Assembly: GCA_030694005.1 (NCBI GenBank)
Contig: JAUXZG010000258.1
Location: 1-36,652 of the forward strand
Direction: 5' to 3'
Origin: Desulfobaccales bacterium
GTDB taxonomy: Bacteria > Desulfobacterota > Desulfobaccia > Desulfobaccales > 0-14-0-80-60-11
Length of the DNA: 36,652 nucleotides
Positions within the stretch are counted from its first letter, which is position 1; every line of letters starts with the position of its first letter. Position numbers and translations under genes: made by a program. The notes under the pieces were generated by a model. The model was not told the DNA's origin, made no database searches, and saw only the letters and a program-made list of their open reading frames with translations. Below are positions 8,407-15,445 of this stretch, piece by piece.

Positions 8407-9165
8407 ATGACGATTCTGGTGACCAATGATGACGGCATTTATGCCCCGGGGTTGATGGCTCTCTATCAGGAGTTGCGGCTCTTGGGGGAGGTGGCGGTGG
8501 TGGCCCCGGAGAGCGAGCAGAGTGCGGTGGGGCATGCCATCAGCCTGATAACCCCTTTACGGGTGAAGAAGGTGGCCCTGGCAGGAGGAGTGAAGGGGTA
8601 TGCGGTAAGCGGCACTCCGGCCGATTGCGTCAAGATCGCCTTAGCCGAGTTGCTGCCGGAGCCGCCTACGCTGGTGGTCTCCGGCATCAACCTGGGGCCC
8701 AATGTGGGGATCAATGTGCTATATTCAGGAACCGTGTCCGCGGCCACCGAGGCCACTATTCTGGGGGTGAAGGCCATGGCGGTGTCTTTGAATACCTATA
8801 AAGAGGCGGATTTTGCCACCGCGGCCTGCCTTACCCGGGAACTGGTGGTGCAGCTTAGAAACTGGACCGGGTGGTCCCGAGGAATTTGCCTCAATGTTAA
8901 CCTGCCGGCCTTGCCCAAAGAGCAGATCAAGGGAGTAAAGGTTACCCGCCAGGATACTGGGCCGCTGGTGGAGCACTTCGAGTGCCGGGTGGACCCCCGG
9001 GAGCATGTCTATTACTGGTTGGCGGAAATCAATGAGCGCCGGGACCCAGAGCCGGACACGGATTATGGGGTCCTGAACGCCGGCTATATCTCCGTTACTC
9101 CCATCCATTACGATCTCACCGATTATCCCAGCCTAAAAGACCTGAAGGATAGGATAGGGCGATAA
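8407..9165 (+). CDS. surE: 5'/3'-nucleotidase SurE
   Basis: SurE removes phosphate from nucleoside monophosphates and short polyphosphates in the cytosol, using a divalent metal. The protein begins MTILVTNDDG, with the adjacent metal-binding Asp pair at residues 8 and 9, followed by APESEQSAVGHAI, GTPADCVKIAL and SGINLGPNVGINVLYSGTVSAATEA, all hallmark SurE segments including the metal-binding Asn. At 252 residues it is of normal length. I place the start at the ATG behind AAGGAAA (8394-8400); an in-frame GTG at 8341 would run through the hairpin repeat and is not believable. It may be read through from the ABC operon. Confidence 0.95.
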   Translation: MTILVTNDDGIYAPGLMALYQELRLLGEVAVVAPESEQSAVGHAISLITPLRVKKVALAGGVKGYAVSGTPADCVKIALAELLPEPPTLVVSGINLGPNVGINVLYSGTVSAATEATILGVKAMAVSLNTYKEADFATAACLTRELVVQLRNWTGWSRGICLNVNLPALPKEQIKGVKVTRQDTGPLVEHFECRVDPREHVYYWLAEINERRDPEPDTDYGVLNAGYISVTPIHYDLTDYPSLKDLKDRIGR

Positions 9166-9283
9166 AACTCGCACCGCCTTTTACCGGGAGAGCGGGGGCC
9201 GGCAACCCCGGTTGTCTTGATTTCTTCTGACTCATGTTTAAATTAAAGTAAGTAATAAGAAATAATACAGAAATTCCCTGGTT

Positions 9284-9877
9284 ATGAGCGCCATTGGCAA
9301 AGTTTCCGGTTCGGGTGCCTCCCGGCCCGCCATCATTATCAATGAACAGGACCGCCACTTTGCCGCGGAAGTGGAGCGCTTAAGCGGCGCCAACCTGAGT
9401 TGGTGTTACCAATGCCGCACCTGCGCCAATGGTTGCCCTTTTGTGCGAGCCATGGACTACCCTCCCAACAGCGTCATCCGCCTGATACAGTTAGGCCTGC
9501 GGCAAAGGGCCCTGGAGTGCCACACCATCTGGATCTGCGTGGCCTGCCATACCTGCTCCTCCCAGTGTCCCATGGTCATCGACATCGCGGCCATCATGGA
9601 CGCCCTGCGCCGCCTGGCCCTGGAAGAAGGGGCCATGATCGCCGAGGCCAACATCTTAGATTTCCACCGGGAGGTCCTGCACTCCATTAAAAATTACGGC
9701 CGGGCCCACAAGTTGGGAATCATGCTCAGGTACAAGGCCAGGGTGCGCCAGTGGTTCGCGGACCTGGATGTGGGCTTGAGGATGCTGGCCAAACGCAAGC
9801 TGGACCTCAAGGCCTCCCGGGTTAATGCCCTGTCCGAAATCACCCGCCTCTTCATCCCCCACTGGAAAAGAAAGTAG
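9284..9877 (+). CDS. Heterodisulfide reductase subunit C-like iron-sulfur protein
   Basis: This 197-residue soluble protein carries two [4Fe-4S] motifs, CYQCRTCANGCPF and CVACHTCSSQCPM, spaced as in HdrC. The C-terminal third is helical and basic, without membrane segments. It would pass electrons to or from the HdrB-like subunit encoded two bases downstream. HdrA (flavin, bifurcating) is not next to it, so the pair may serve as a two-subunit module docking on another enzyme, as in many sulfate reducers. No strong ribosome site precedes the ATG. The 118-base gap from surE is AT-rich near the start and may hold the promoter. Confidence 0.9.
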   Translation: MSAIGKVSGSGASRPAIIINEQDRHFAAEVERLSGANLSWCYQCRTCANGCPFVRAMDYPPNSVIRLIQLGLRQRALECHTIWICVACHTCSSQCPMVIDIAAIMDALRRLALEEGAMIAEANILDFHREVLHSIKNYGRAHKLGIMLRYKARVRQWFADLDVGLRMLAKRKLDLKASRVNALSEITRLFIPHWKRK

Positions 9878-9879
9878 CC

Positions 9880-10737
9880 ATGCACGGCGGCGATCTCATT
9901 GACATCTCGTACTTTCCGGGTTGTTCTTTGGCTACCTCCGCCAAGGAAAGCAACATCTCCTTGATGGAGTCCAGCAAGATCCTGGGCCTCAATCTCATTG
10001 AACTGGAAGACTGGAATTGCTGCGGCTCGTCTTCGGCCAGTTGCCTGGATAAAGAACTGGCCTTTGCCCTGGGGGCCCGGGACCTGTCCCTGGCCCCGGC
10101 CGGCCGGCCACTCATGGCCATGTGTCCCCGCTGCCTCCACCACCTGCGCCACGCCCAACTACGCCTGCGGGAAGAGCCGGAAACCCGCCGGGCCCTGGAG
10201 CGCCGCTGGGGGAGGCCCATCTCTCCGGACCTGGAAATCATCCACTTTATGGAGGCCCTGGTGCGAATGGGTCCGGAACGTCTGAAGGGCGGCCAGGTGC
10301 GGAGCTTGAACGGTCTGAAGTTCTTGCCTTATTACGGCTGTACGCTGTTCCGTCCCCCAGCCCTCAGGCGGCAAAAGTACTTTCAGGCCGAGATGGGCAC
10401 CGTCCTGACCACCCTTGGCGGCCAGGAATTGACCAAAGCGCTCATCTACCGCTGTTGCGGCTCCTTTCTTTCCGCGGCCCGGGCCGACGTGGTCACCCCG
10501 CTGGTGAACGAGATCATGGAAAGCGCGGTGGCCACCGGCGCGGAGTGCCTGGTCACGGCCTGCGCCATGTGCCAGCTCAACCTGGAGATCCGCTGCACCT
10601 GGGAGCCCAAGATTCCCATCTTTCATTTTTCGGAGATCCTGGCCCTGGCCCTGGGAGCCCAGGATTATGAGGGCTGGTTCGACCGCCACCTGGTGGACCC
10701 CAGACCTTTGCTGCTGGCCCGGGGCCTGATTACCTAG
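9880..10737 (+). CDS. Heterodisulfide reductase subunit B-like protein (CCG domains)
   Basis: This 285-residue protein has two cysteine-rich CCG domains. The first has Cys15, Cys47-Cys48-Gly and Cys82-x2-Cys85, the spacing used for the non-cubane [4Fe-4S] cluster of HdrB. The second has YYGCTL, RCCGS and CAMC with similar spacing. The family reduces disulfides or exchanges electrons at this centre; the physiological disulfide here is unknown. It starts two bases after the hdrC stop without its own ribosome site, so it depends on coupling. Nearby MetFV, Fhs, Nfn and CooS suggest a role in redox balancing of the Wood-Ljungdahl pathway, which is inference. Confidence 0.9.
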   Translation: MHGGDLIDISYFPGCSLATSAKESNISLMESSKILGLNLIELEDWNCCGSSSASCLDKELAFALGARDLSLAPAGRPLMAMCPRCLHHLRHAQLRLREEPETRRALERRWGRPISPDLEIIHFMEALVRMGPERLKGGQVRSLNGLKFLPYYGCTLFRPPALRRQKYFQAEMGTVLTTLGGQELTKALIYRCCGSFLSAARADVVTPLVNEIMESAVATGAECLVTACAMCQLNLEIRCTWEPKIPIFHFSEILALALGAQDYEGWFDRHLVDPRPLLLARGLIT

Positions 10738-10746
10738 CAGGATTTT

Positions 10747-10785
10747 AAAGGAGGGGCCGGGGTTGAAGGCCCTTCTACCTCCTTT
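10747..10785. terminator. Hairpin after hdrB, no U-run
   Basis: AAAGGAGG (10747-10754) pairs with CCTCCTTT (10778-10785), with GGGCC/GGCCC pairing inside. It begins ten bases after the hdrB stop. Without a U-tract it is only a possible terminator. The rest of the 282-base gap to bamD shows only a weaker GGGGTGG/CCACCCC pairing near 10814-10850. Confidence 0.4.
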
Positions 10786-11019
10786 ATGGTCTATACCTGG
10801 CTGGAAAAAGAGAGGGGTGGCGGCCACCAGGACCGCCGGCCCCACCCCTGCCGTTTGTTCAGGCAAGTGGTGGAGGGTTCCCGGGGAGGCAGGTTTTTCT
10901 TTCCGGTTTGGCGCGGCGGTCTTTAACCTTAAACCACCAGATTTAGAGAAGGAAAGCTACAGGAAGCGGGACTTTGGGGGCTGAACGGGGGCCGGGCTCA
11001 CCCAGCCCCTTAAGTTTTT

Positions 11020-11754
11020 TCACCAGTTGGCGTCAAACAAGTCGGTGATATGGGAGAAAAAGCCCCTTTCGGGTTTTTTGTCAGCAGTGGCCAGGATGGC
11101 CTGGCACTCCTCGATATATTTCTGCACCTCGGCCTTTTTGGGGAAGTCCGGGTATTCCTGCGCCACCACCTGAAAACGGTCTAAGGCTGCCTGGTAGCGT
11201 TTCGTCCGGTAATAGAACTCCGCTACATAAAATTCGTGTTCCCCTAAGTCCTGCCGACAGCGGGCCAAGTATTTATCAGCTTTGGGAATATATTCGCATT
11301 GGGGGAATTTTTGCTTCAGCCGGCGAAATTCCGCCAGGGCCTTGAGGGTGAAAGTCTGGTCCCGGTCGATGGTGGAGCGCTGGCGGTAGTAACACAACCC
11401 CTGGCGAAAGATACAATAGGGAACGGCTTTATTGGTGGGGTGCAGTTTTTCAAATTCCTTGTAAGCCTGGAGAGCTTCGTCGAACTTCTTTTTATAGAAA
11501 TAGGCATCGGCTACCTTGATTTGGGCCAACATAGCCTGATCGCTGTAAGGATAACGGTCCCGCACTTTTTCGAAAGTCTCAATGGCATCGTCATATTTTT
11601 TCTTTTTCAATTGCTTGATGCCTTCTTGAGCCATCACGTCCGGGGGCTTTTCCGGGTTCTTTTTGCCAAACCAACCTTTTATAGTGCCGCAGTGGCTAAT
11701 GAGGGCCACTGCCAGCAGGGGAAAGAGGAGTCTGAGGCATTTTTTCGGTAACAT
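11020..11754 (-). CDS. bamD: Outer-membrane assembly lipoprotein BamD
   Basis: BamD is the essential lipoprotein of the beta-barrel assembly machine, on the periplasmic face of the outer membrane. The 244-residue protein starts with a short signal sequence ending ALISHC, with the lipidated Cys at residue 22; His just before it is not the usual Gly/Ala/Ser. The rest is TPR-like: AQEGIKQLKKKKYDDAIETFEKVRDRYPYSDQA, FDEALQAYKEFEKLHP and KRYQAALDRFQVVAQEYPDFPK, matching BamD/ComL. It starts five bases after the trxB stop, so it is third in a trxA-trxB-bamD operon, a mixed redox and envelope set. Confidence 0.9.
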   Translation of the reverse strand: MLPKKCLRLLFPLLAVALISHCGTIKGWFGKKNPEKPPDVMAQEGIKQLKKKKYDDAIETFEKVRDRYPYSDQAMLAQIKVADAYFYKKKFDEALQAYKEFEKLHPTNKAVPYCIFRQGLCYYRQRSTIDRDQTFTLKALAEFRRLKQKFPQCEYIPKADKYLARCRQDLGEHEFYVAEFYYRTKRYQAALDRFQVVAQEYPDFPKKAEVQKYIEECQAILATADKKPERGFFSHITDLFDANW

Positions 11755-11759
11755 GGGCC

Positions 11760-12689
11760 TTACCTCTGATGAAGACCGGCCAGGTAATTTTCGGCGGCAA
11801 AGGCGGCGGTGGCGCCGTCCCCCACCGCGGTGCTGATTTGCCGCAAAAGTTTTTGGCGCACATCACCCGCGGCGAAAATCCCCGGGATAGAAGTGGCCAT
11901 CTGGTCATCGGTGATAATGAAGCCCCACTCATCCATGGGGACGCTACTCTGAAGCCAATCGGTGTTGGGGGTGACGCCCACCAAGATGAAGACCCCGGCG
12001 ACGGGCAGGGTGGAGCGCGCCCCGCTTTTGACATTTTTAAGTTCCAAGGCCTCCACCACCTGGGTCCCTTTGATTTCCGACACCACGGTATCCCAATGGA
12101 TCTGGACCTTTTCCTGGGCCAGGACCTGTTCCTGGAGGATTTTGGCGCCCCTAAGGGCGTCCCGGCGATGGAGCAGGTGAATCTTGGCGGCGAAGCGGGT
12201 GAGGAACAGGGTGTCGGTGAGGGCGGTATCGCCGCCGCCCACCACGGCGATTTCCTGGTCCCGGTAAAGGGCGCCGTCACAGGTAGCGCAAAAGCTGACC
12301 CCTTTGCCGGTAAGCTCGTCTTCTCCTTTAACTCCCAGGCGCCGGTAACGGGCGCCGCTGGCGATGATCAGGGCCCCGGCGGTAAGCTGCCGGCCCTCCA
12401 AGATTAATTTATGAGGGGGGCCTATCTTAAGCCCCTTAACTTCGGCGACCTGGAACTCCAGGCCGAAGCGCTCCGCTTGCCGGCGCAGGCGATCGCTCAG
12501 CTCAAATCCGGAAATGCCTTCAGGAAAACCGGGGTAGTTCTCCACCAGGTCGGTGGTCATTACCTGACCGCCGTGGATAAGTTTTTCCAGAAGCAGGGTT
12601 TGGAGTCGGGCGCGGCCGGCATAGATGCCGGCGGTCAGTCCTGCCGGGCCGCCGCCGATGATAATTAAATCATAATCCCAAGAAGTCAT
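11760..12689 (-). CDS. trxB: Thioredoxin reductase
   Basis: This is a flavoprotein of 309 residues that passes electrons from a nicotinamide to thioredoxin. It shows the N-terminal FAD site GGGPAGLTAGIYAGRARL, the active CATC pair (FCATCDGALY), the second dinucleotide site VVGGGDTAL and the C-terminal FAD motif GIFAAGDV. Length and order are those of the low-molecular-weight TrxB class. The NADPH-recognising HRR segment is present (LLHRRDALRG), which favours NADPH over ferredoxin or NADH. It lies 14 bases after the trxA stop, so enzyme and substrate are co-transcribed. Confidence 0.96.
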   Translation of the reverse strand: MTSWDYDLIIIGGGPAGLTAGIYAGRARLQTLLLEKLIHGGQVMTTDLVENYPGFPEGISGFELSDRLRRQAERFGLEFQVAEVKGLKIGPPHKLILEGRQLTAGALIIASGARYRRLGVKGEDELTGKGVSFCATCDGALYRDQEIAVVGGGDTALTDTLFLTRFAAKIHLLHRRDALRGAKILQEQVLAQEKVQIHWDTVVSEIKGTQVVEALELKNVKSGARSTLPVAGVFILVGVTPNTDWLQSSVPMDEWGFIITDDQMATSIPGIFAAGDVRQKLLRQISTAVGDGATAAFAAENYLAGLHQR

Positions 12690-12703
12690 GCCGGTCCGAG
12701 GGA

Positions 12704-13027
12704 TTAGAGGGCTTTTTTCAGGGCACTTTCGATGATGGAACGGGAAACGGCGCCGGTAATCTGTTCGACTACCTGGCCCCCTTTAAAGATAATCAGGGTC
12801 GGGATGGCCCGGATGCCGTACTGGGCAGGAGTTTTGGCATTTTCATCCACATTCATTTTAGCTACTTTCACCTTCCCCTGATAATCACGGGCCAGTTCTT
12901 CCACCACCGGGGCGATAGCCCGGCAGGGGCCACACCAGGCGGCCCAAAAATCCACCATGGCCGGAAGATCAGATTTCAGGATCTCCTGCTCAAAATCGGC
13001 GTCGCTCACCTGAAGAGGTTCAGCCAT
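12704..13027 (-). CDS. trxA: Thioredoxin
   Basis: This 107-residue cytosolic thiol-disulfide carrier has the active site WCGPC in FWAAWCGPCRAIAPV, the buried Asp ahead of it (MVDFWA) and the cis-Pro of AIPTLIIF. It is first in the trxA-trxB-bamD operon. AAGGAG lies seven bases before the ATG. A TTGACA box (minus strand, 13093-13098) with an AT-rich -10 region upstream probably drives the operon. Confidence 0.97.
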   Translation of the reverse strand: MAEPLQVSDADFEQEILKSDLPAMVDFWAAWCGPCRAIAPVVEELARDYQGKVKVAKMNVDENAKTPAQYGIRAIPTLIIFKGGQVVEQITGAVSRSIIESALKKAL

Positions 13028-13068
13028 CTCTTTCTCCTTAGTTAAAATTAAGGGTAGATATTTTTATA

Positions 13069-13098
13069 TTACTATCTTTTTTCCCTGTTGCTTGTCAA
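13069..13098 (-). promoter_or_regulatory. Probable sigma70 promoter of trxA-trxB-bamD
   Basis: On the minus strand a perfect TTGACA (13093-13098) is followed after 17-18 bases by ATAGTA/TAGTAA in a very AT-rich stretch. This leaves a leader of roughly 35 bases and an AAGGAG ribosome site. The -35 is strong; the -10 is only approximate. Confidence 0.55.
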
Positions 13099-13167
13099 TT
13101 ACTTTTGCGGGGTGATGGCAGGAAGAACGTGGCTTTCCAGGGCCAGGTCACGGTGTTGGGCCTCCCC

Positions 13168-13317
13168 CAAACCCTCTCCCCCAATCCCTTATGGGGTTAA
13201 AATTGGCTGGGTAAGGCGAGAGGCCAACGGCCTCGCCTTACCCAGCCTCCATATGCGGGTTGGGTGGGGGGTTTGGGGGGAGGGCAGGGACCTCAGGTCC
13301 CTGGCCCTCCTCCCAAC
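13168..13317. repeat. GC-rich composite hairpin element, copy D
   Basis: A C-rich left arm (13161-13191) has lost its partner. The central stem pairs 13205-13220 with 13232-13247 (16 bp, inner GGCC/GGCC). The right hairpin begins TTTGGGGGGAGGGC and closes at about 13317. The five-run G-quadruplex motif is at 13257-13283. The element sits just beyond the metF terminator, between metF and trxA. Confidence 0.85.
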
Positions 13318-13331
13318 CCTCTTCAACTACC

Positions 13332-13363
13332 AAAAAAAAGCCCGGTCCTTTAAGGACCGGGCT
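13332..13363 (-). terminator. Intrinsic terminator of metV-metF
   Basis: A perfect 12-bp inverted repeat (13339-13350 with 13352-13363) is followed on the minus strand by eight T residues (13332-13339 read as A on plus). It begins 16 bases after the metF stop codon, which is textbook placement. Confidence 0.93.
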
Positions 13364-13379
13364 AGAGGCGGTGTCTGAT

Positions 13380-14306
13380 TTAATCAACCTTGGGTCGGGG
13401 CACCAGTTTGGCGGTTTCCAGGATTTCTGGTACCCGTTCTTCCCATTCGATGGCCATGAGGTGGATACCGGCGATGCCTTTCATCTCCAGGCATTCATGG
13501 ATCTGCTCCACCGCGAGCTTGATGCCTTCCGCGGCCTGTTTGTCTTTGGGGACCCCCCGCAGCCGGGCGATACAAGAATCAGGCACGTCCAGGCCGGGGA
13601 CGAATTTTTTCATGTAGTTGGCCATACCCACAGACTTAAGCGGGGTGATGCCCGCCAGGATGTAAGCCTTTTCCGTGAGGCCCATGTCGTTGGCCATTTC
13701 CATGAAATGGCGGAACCTTTCCATGTTGTAGATGCACTGAGTCTGGATGAACTGGGCCCCGGCGGCGATTTTCTTGCCCATGCGCACCACCCGAAAATCC
13801 TGGGGGTCGGCGAAGGGGTTGGCCGCGGCGCCGATGAACATCTGGGGGCGGCCCTGCACCTCGGTGCCGCTGACCATCTTGCCTTCATCCCGCATGGTCT
13901 TCACGGTGTGCAGCAGCATGATGGAGTCCAGGTCATGGACGTTCTTGGACTGGGGATGGTCTCCGAAGGACTGGTGGTCGCCGGTGAGGCACAGCAGGTT
14001 TTTTATCCCTAAGGCCGCGGCCCCCAGGACGTTGCTTTGCAGGCCGATGCGGTTCATATCCCGGGTGACCATCTGCATCACCGGCTCCAGGCCCATCTCC
14101 AGCAGGATTTTGCTGGCGGCCAGGGAACAGAAGCGCACCACCGCGGTCTGGTTGTCGGTGACATTGACGGCGTCGCCACAGCCCTTTAAAAAAGAAGCCT
14201 TATGGCGAAAATGCTCGGCGTCCGCCCCCCGGGGGGGGCCGCATTCGCAAGTTACCGCTTTGTGGCCGCTTTTGAGGATCTTTTCCAGGTTGCTTCCGGC
14301 GGTCAT
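13380..14306 (-). CDS. metF: Methylenetetrahydrofolate reductase, catalytic subunit
   Basis: MetF reduces methylene-tetrahydrofolate to methyl-tetrahydrofolate with an FAD cofactor, the last step of the methyl branch of the Wood-Ljungdahl pathway (or its reverse in acetate oxidation). The 308-residue TIM-barrel shows VTCECGPPRG near the N-terminus, VTDNQTAVVR, LCLTGDH (folate/FAD region) and AGAQFIQTQCIYN. It overlaps the end of metV by four bases, with GGAGGAACTC as ribosome site inside metV, so the two subunits are made together. The metF-metV pairing is that of acetogens and related anaerobes, where MetV is an Fe-S partner. The electron donor is not evident; HdrBC and Nfn nearby are candidates. 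Confidence 0.95.
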   Translation of the reverse strand: MTAGSNLEKILKSGHKAVTCECGPPRGADAEHFRHKASFLKGCGDAVNVTDNQTAVVRFCSLAASKILLEMGLEPVMQMVTRDMNRIGLQSNVLGAAALGIKNLLCLTGDHQSFGDHPQSKNVHDLDSIMLLHTVKTMRDEGKMVSGTEVQGRPQMFIGAAANPFADPQDFRVVRMGKKIAAGAQFIQTQCIYNMERFRHFMEMANDMGLTEKAYILAGITPLKSVGMANYMKKFVPGLDVPDSCIARLRGVPKDKQAAEGIKLAVEQIHECLEMKGIAGIHLMAIEWEERVPEILETAKLVPRPKVD

Positions 14307-14974
14307 TTTTTGAGTTCCTCCCTAATCATGGTGCGTAACCCGCCGTCGCGGCTGGTGGACCAATCTTTATATAATTTGACCTCAACCAGGTTGTGCAGGT
14401 GGCCGAGGTTTTTCAGGCGGTCATAGATGAGCTGCCAGATGCAGGGGATGGAGCCTTTGCCCACTTCGCAAATTCCCTCAGAGGAGCCGCCGCAGGGGCC
14501 GTTCAAGAGTTGTTTGGCGCAGCGGGTGATGGGACACAGCCCGCCGAAGTGGTGGATGATGCAGTTACCGCAGGCCTGGCAGAATTCTTTCCACACCCCG
14601 TGCTCTTGAGAGCCGCCGATGCAGGTGGTGTTGATACCGGGATAAACATTAAGATAGGGGTAACGGGCCACCACATATTGGGGCCCGACGCTGCAGGCAA
14701 TGGAGACCAGGGCGTCGGCGTCCGTCACCAGGTCGTCCAGGGGTTCAATGTATTCCGGATCGCATTGCCTCTCACAGGTGTATTCTTTGATTTCCAGTTC
14801 GTTGCCGCTGGCTTTGCGGGCGATGCGCAACTCCGTGGCCAGGATGGCCACCTCTTTTTCCCCGCCCACATTACAGACGGTGACGCAACCTTTACAGCCG
14901 GCTACCACCACCTTTTTGAAATCCTTGATCATCTCCAGGATTTCCGCCAGGGGTTTTGATTCCCCGATGACCAT
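14303..14974 (-). CDS. metV: MetV, Fe-S partner of methylenetetrahydrofolate reductase
   Basis: This 223-residue protein of the MTHFR C-terminal (zinc/Fe-S) family is found beside MetF in Wood-Ljungdahl organisms. Cysteines are grouped as CKGCVTVC near residue 27, ERQC, then CQACGNC, GLCPITRC and NGPCGG in the second half, enough for at least one Fe-S cluster and a structural metal. In acetogens MetV joins MetF and relays electrons to its flavin. It is first in the operon. A strong promoter lies about 210-240 bases upstream, so the transcript has an unusually long, foldable leader. GGAGAGGAGG precedes the ATG. Confidence 0.92.
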   Translation of the reverse strand: MVIGESKPLAEILEMIKDFKKVVVAGCKGCVTVCNVGGEKEVAILATELRIARKASGNELEIKEYTCERQCDPEYIEPLDDLVTDADALVSIACSVGPQYVVARYPYLNVYPGINTTCIGGSQEHGVWKEFCQACGNCIIHHFGGLCPITRCAKQLLNGPCGGSSEGICEVGKGSIPCIWQLIYDRLKNLGHLHNLVEVKLYKDWSTSRDGGLRTMIREELKK

Positions 14975-15025
14975 AGGGTTCCTCCTCTCCCATTAATGCA
15001 AAAACCGCGCTAACTAACAAATAAT

Positions 15026-15123
15026 GGCCCCTCCGCCCGGTAACGGGTGGTGAGGCGCTGGCCACCTAAGAGCGGAACCGCGCCCACCTGGGAAGGCCTG
15101 GGTAGATACTCAGTTCGCTTAGG
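15026..15123 (-). promoter_or_regulatory. Structured 5' leader of metV-metF (candidate riboregulator)
   Basis: Between the mapped-by-eye promoter and the metV start lie about 200 untranslated bases. Two domains fold on the minus strand. In one, CCTAAGCGAAC (plus 15113-15123) pairs with the segment at 15065-15078. In the other (15026-15063) three successive pairings, GGCC/GGCC, CCTC/GAGG and CCCG/CGGG, form one irregular hairpin with a 4-nt loop. A perfect AAGGCTAGCCTT palindrome (15143-15154) lies nearer the transcript start. It does not match the consensus I know for SAM, cobalamin, tetrahydrofolate or ZTP riboswitches. Confidence 0.5.
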
Positions 15124-15183
15124 GGCGAGTCAACCTCTTAAGAAGGCTAGCCTTACCAAAGAGTTTTGTACAACTATTCACAT

Positions 15184-15212
15184 ATTTTATGAACCAGGGG
15201 GCATTTTGTCAA
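15184..15212 (-). promoter_or_regulatory. Sigma70-type promoter of metV-metF
   Basis: On the minus strand TTGACA (15207-15212) is a perfect -35, then exactly 17 bases, then TAAAAT (15184-15189), five of six for the -10. Transcription would start near 15177, leaving a leader of about 200 bases. Confidence 0.75.
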
Positions 15213-15268
15213 ATATAAAAAGCCGGCAGATTTTTTGTTCAGGGTATTCTTAGAGGAAAAAATATTTA

Positions 15269-15297
15269 TTGACAAACCCTGGCAATGTTGTTTAAAA
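15269..15297 (+). promoter_or_regulatory. Sigma70-type promoter of fhs
   Basis: TTGACA (15269-15274) is followed after 16-17 bases by TTTAAA/TTAAAA (15291-15297). The two divergent -35 boxes are only 56 bases apart, separated by AT-rich sequence. The leader to the fhs ATG would be about 140 bases. Confidence 0.6.
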
Positions 15298-15325
15298 GGG
15301 GAGACTATGTGAAAAAAAGTATGAA

Positions 15326-15435
15326 CCCTGGCGTGATCTGACCCAGAGGGAAGCGCGCTAATGGGTTGCTTTGTGACTATCCCGGTCATTGGTATATGCC
15401 GGGAATTAAACAGTAATCACAAAACCTTAAGGAGG
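15326..15435 (+). promoter_or_regulatory. Structured 5' leader of fhs (candidate riboregulator)
   Basis: CCCTGG (15326-15331) pairs with CCAGAGGG (15343-15350). A second domain is closed by TTTGTGA plus CT (15370-15378) with AGT plus TCACAAA (15412-15423), and encloses a hairpin CCCGG-T-CAT / ATGCCGGG (15381-15403). The closing stem ends only five bases before the AAGGAGG ribosome site (15429-15435). That geometry could control ribosome access. No known riboswitch consensus was recognised. Confidence 0.5.
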
Positions 15436-15445
15436 CTAGGTTTCT

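Noticed and set aside
10763-10984. A 73-codon frame between hdrB and bamD
   Set aside because: There is no ribosome site, the composition is odd with many Trp, Pro and Arg residues, and the frame starts inside a hairpin. It is probably not a gene.
15326-15435. ZTP/pfl or tetrahydrofolate riboswitch
   Set aside because: The conserved core segments I know for these classes are absent, so only an unnamed structured leader is claimed.
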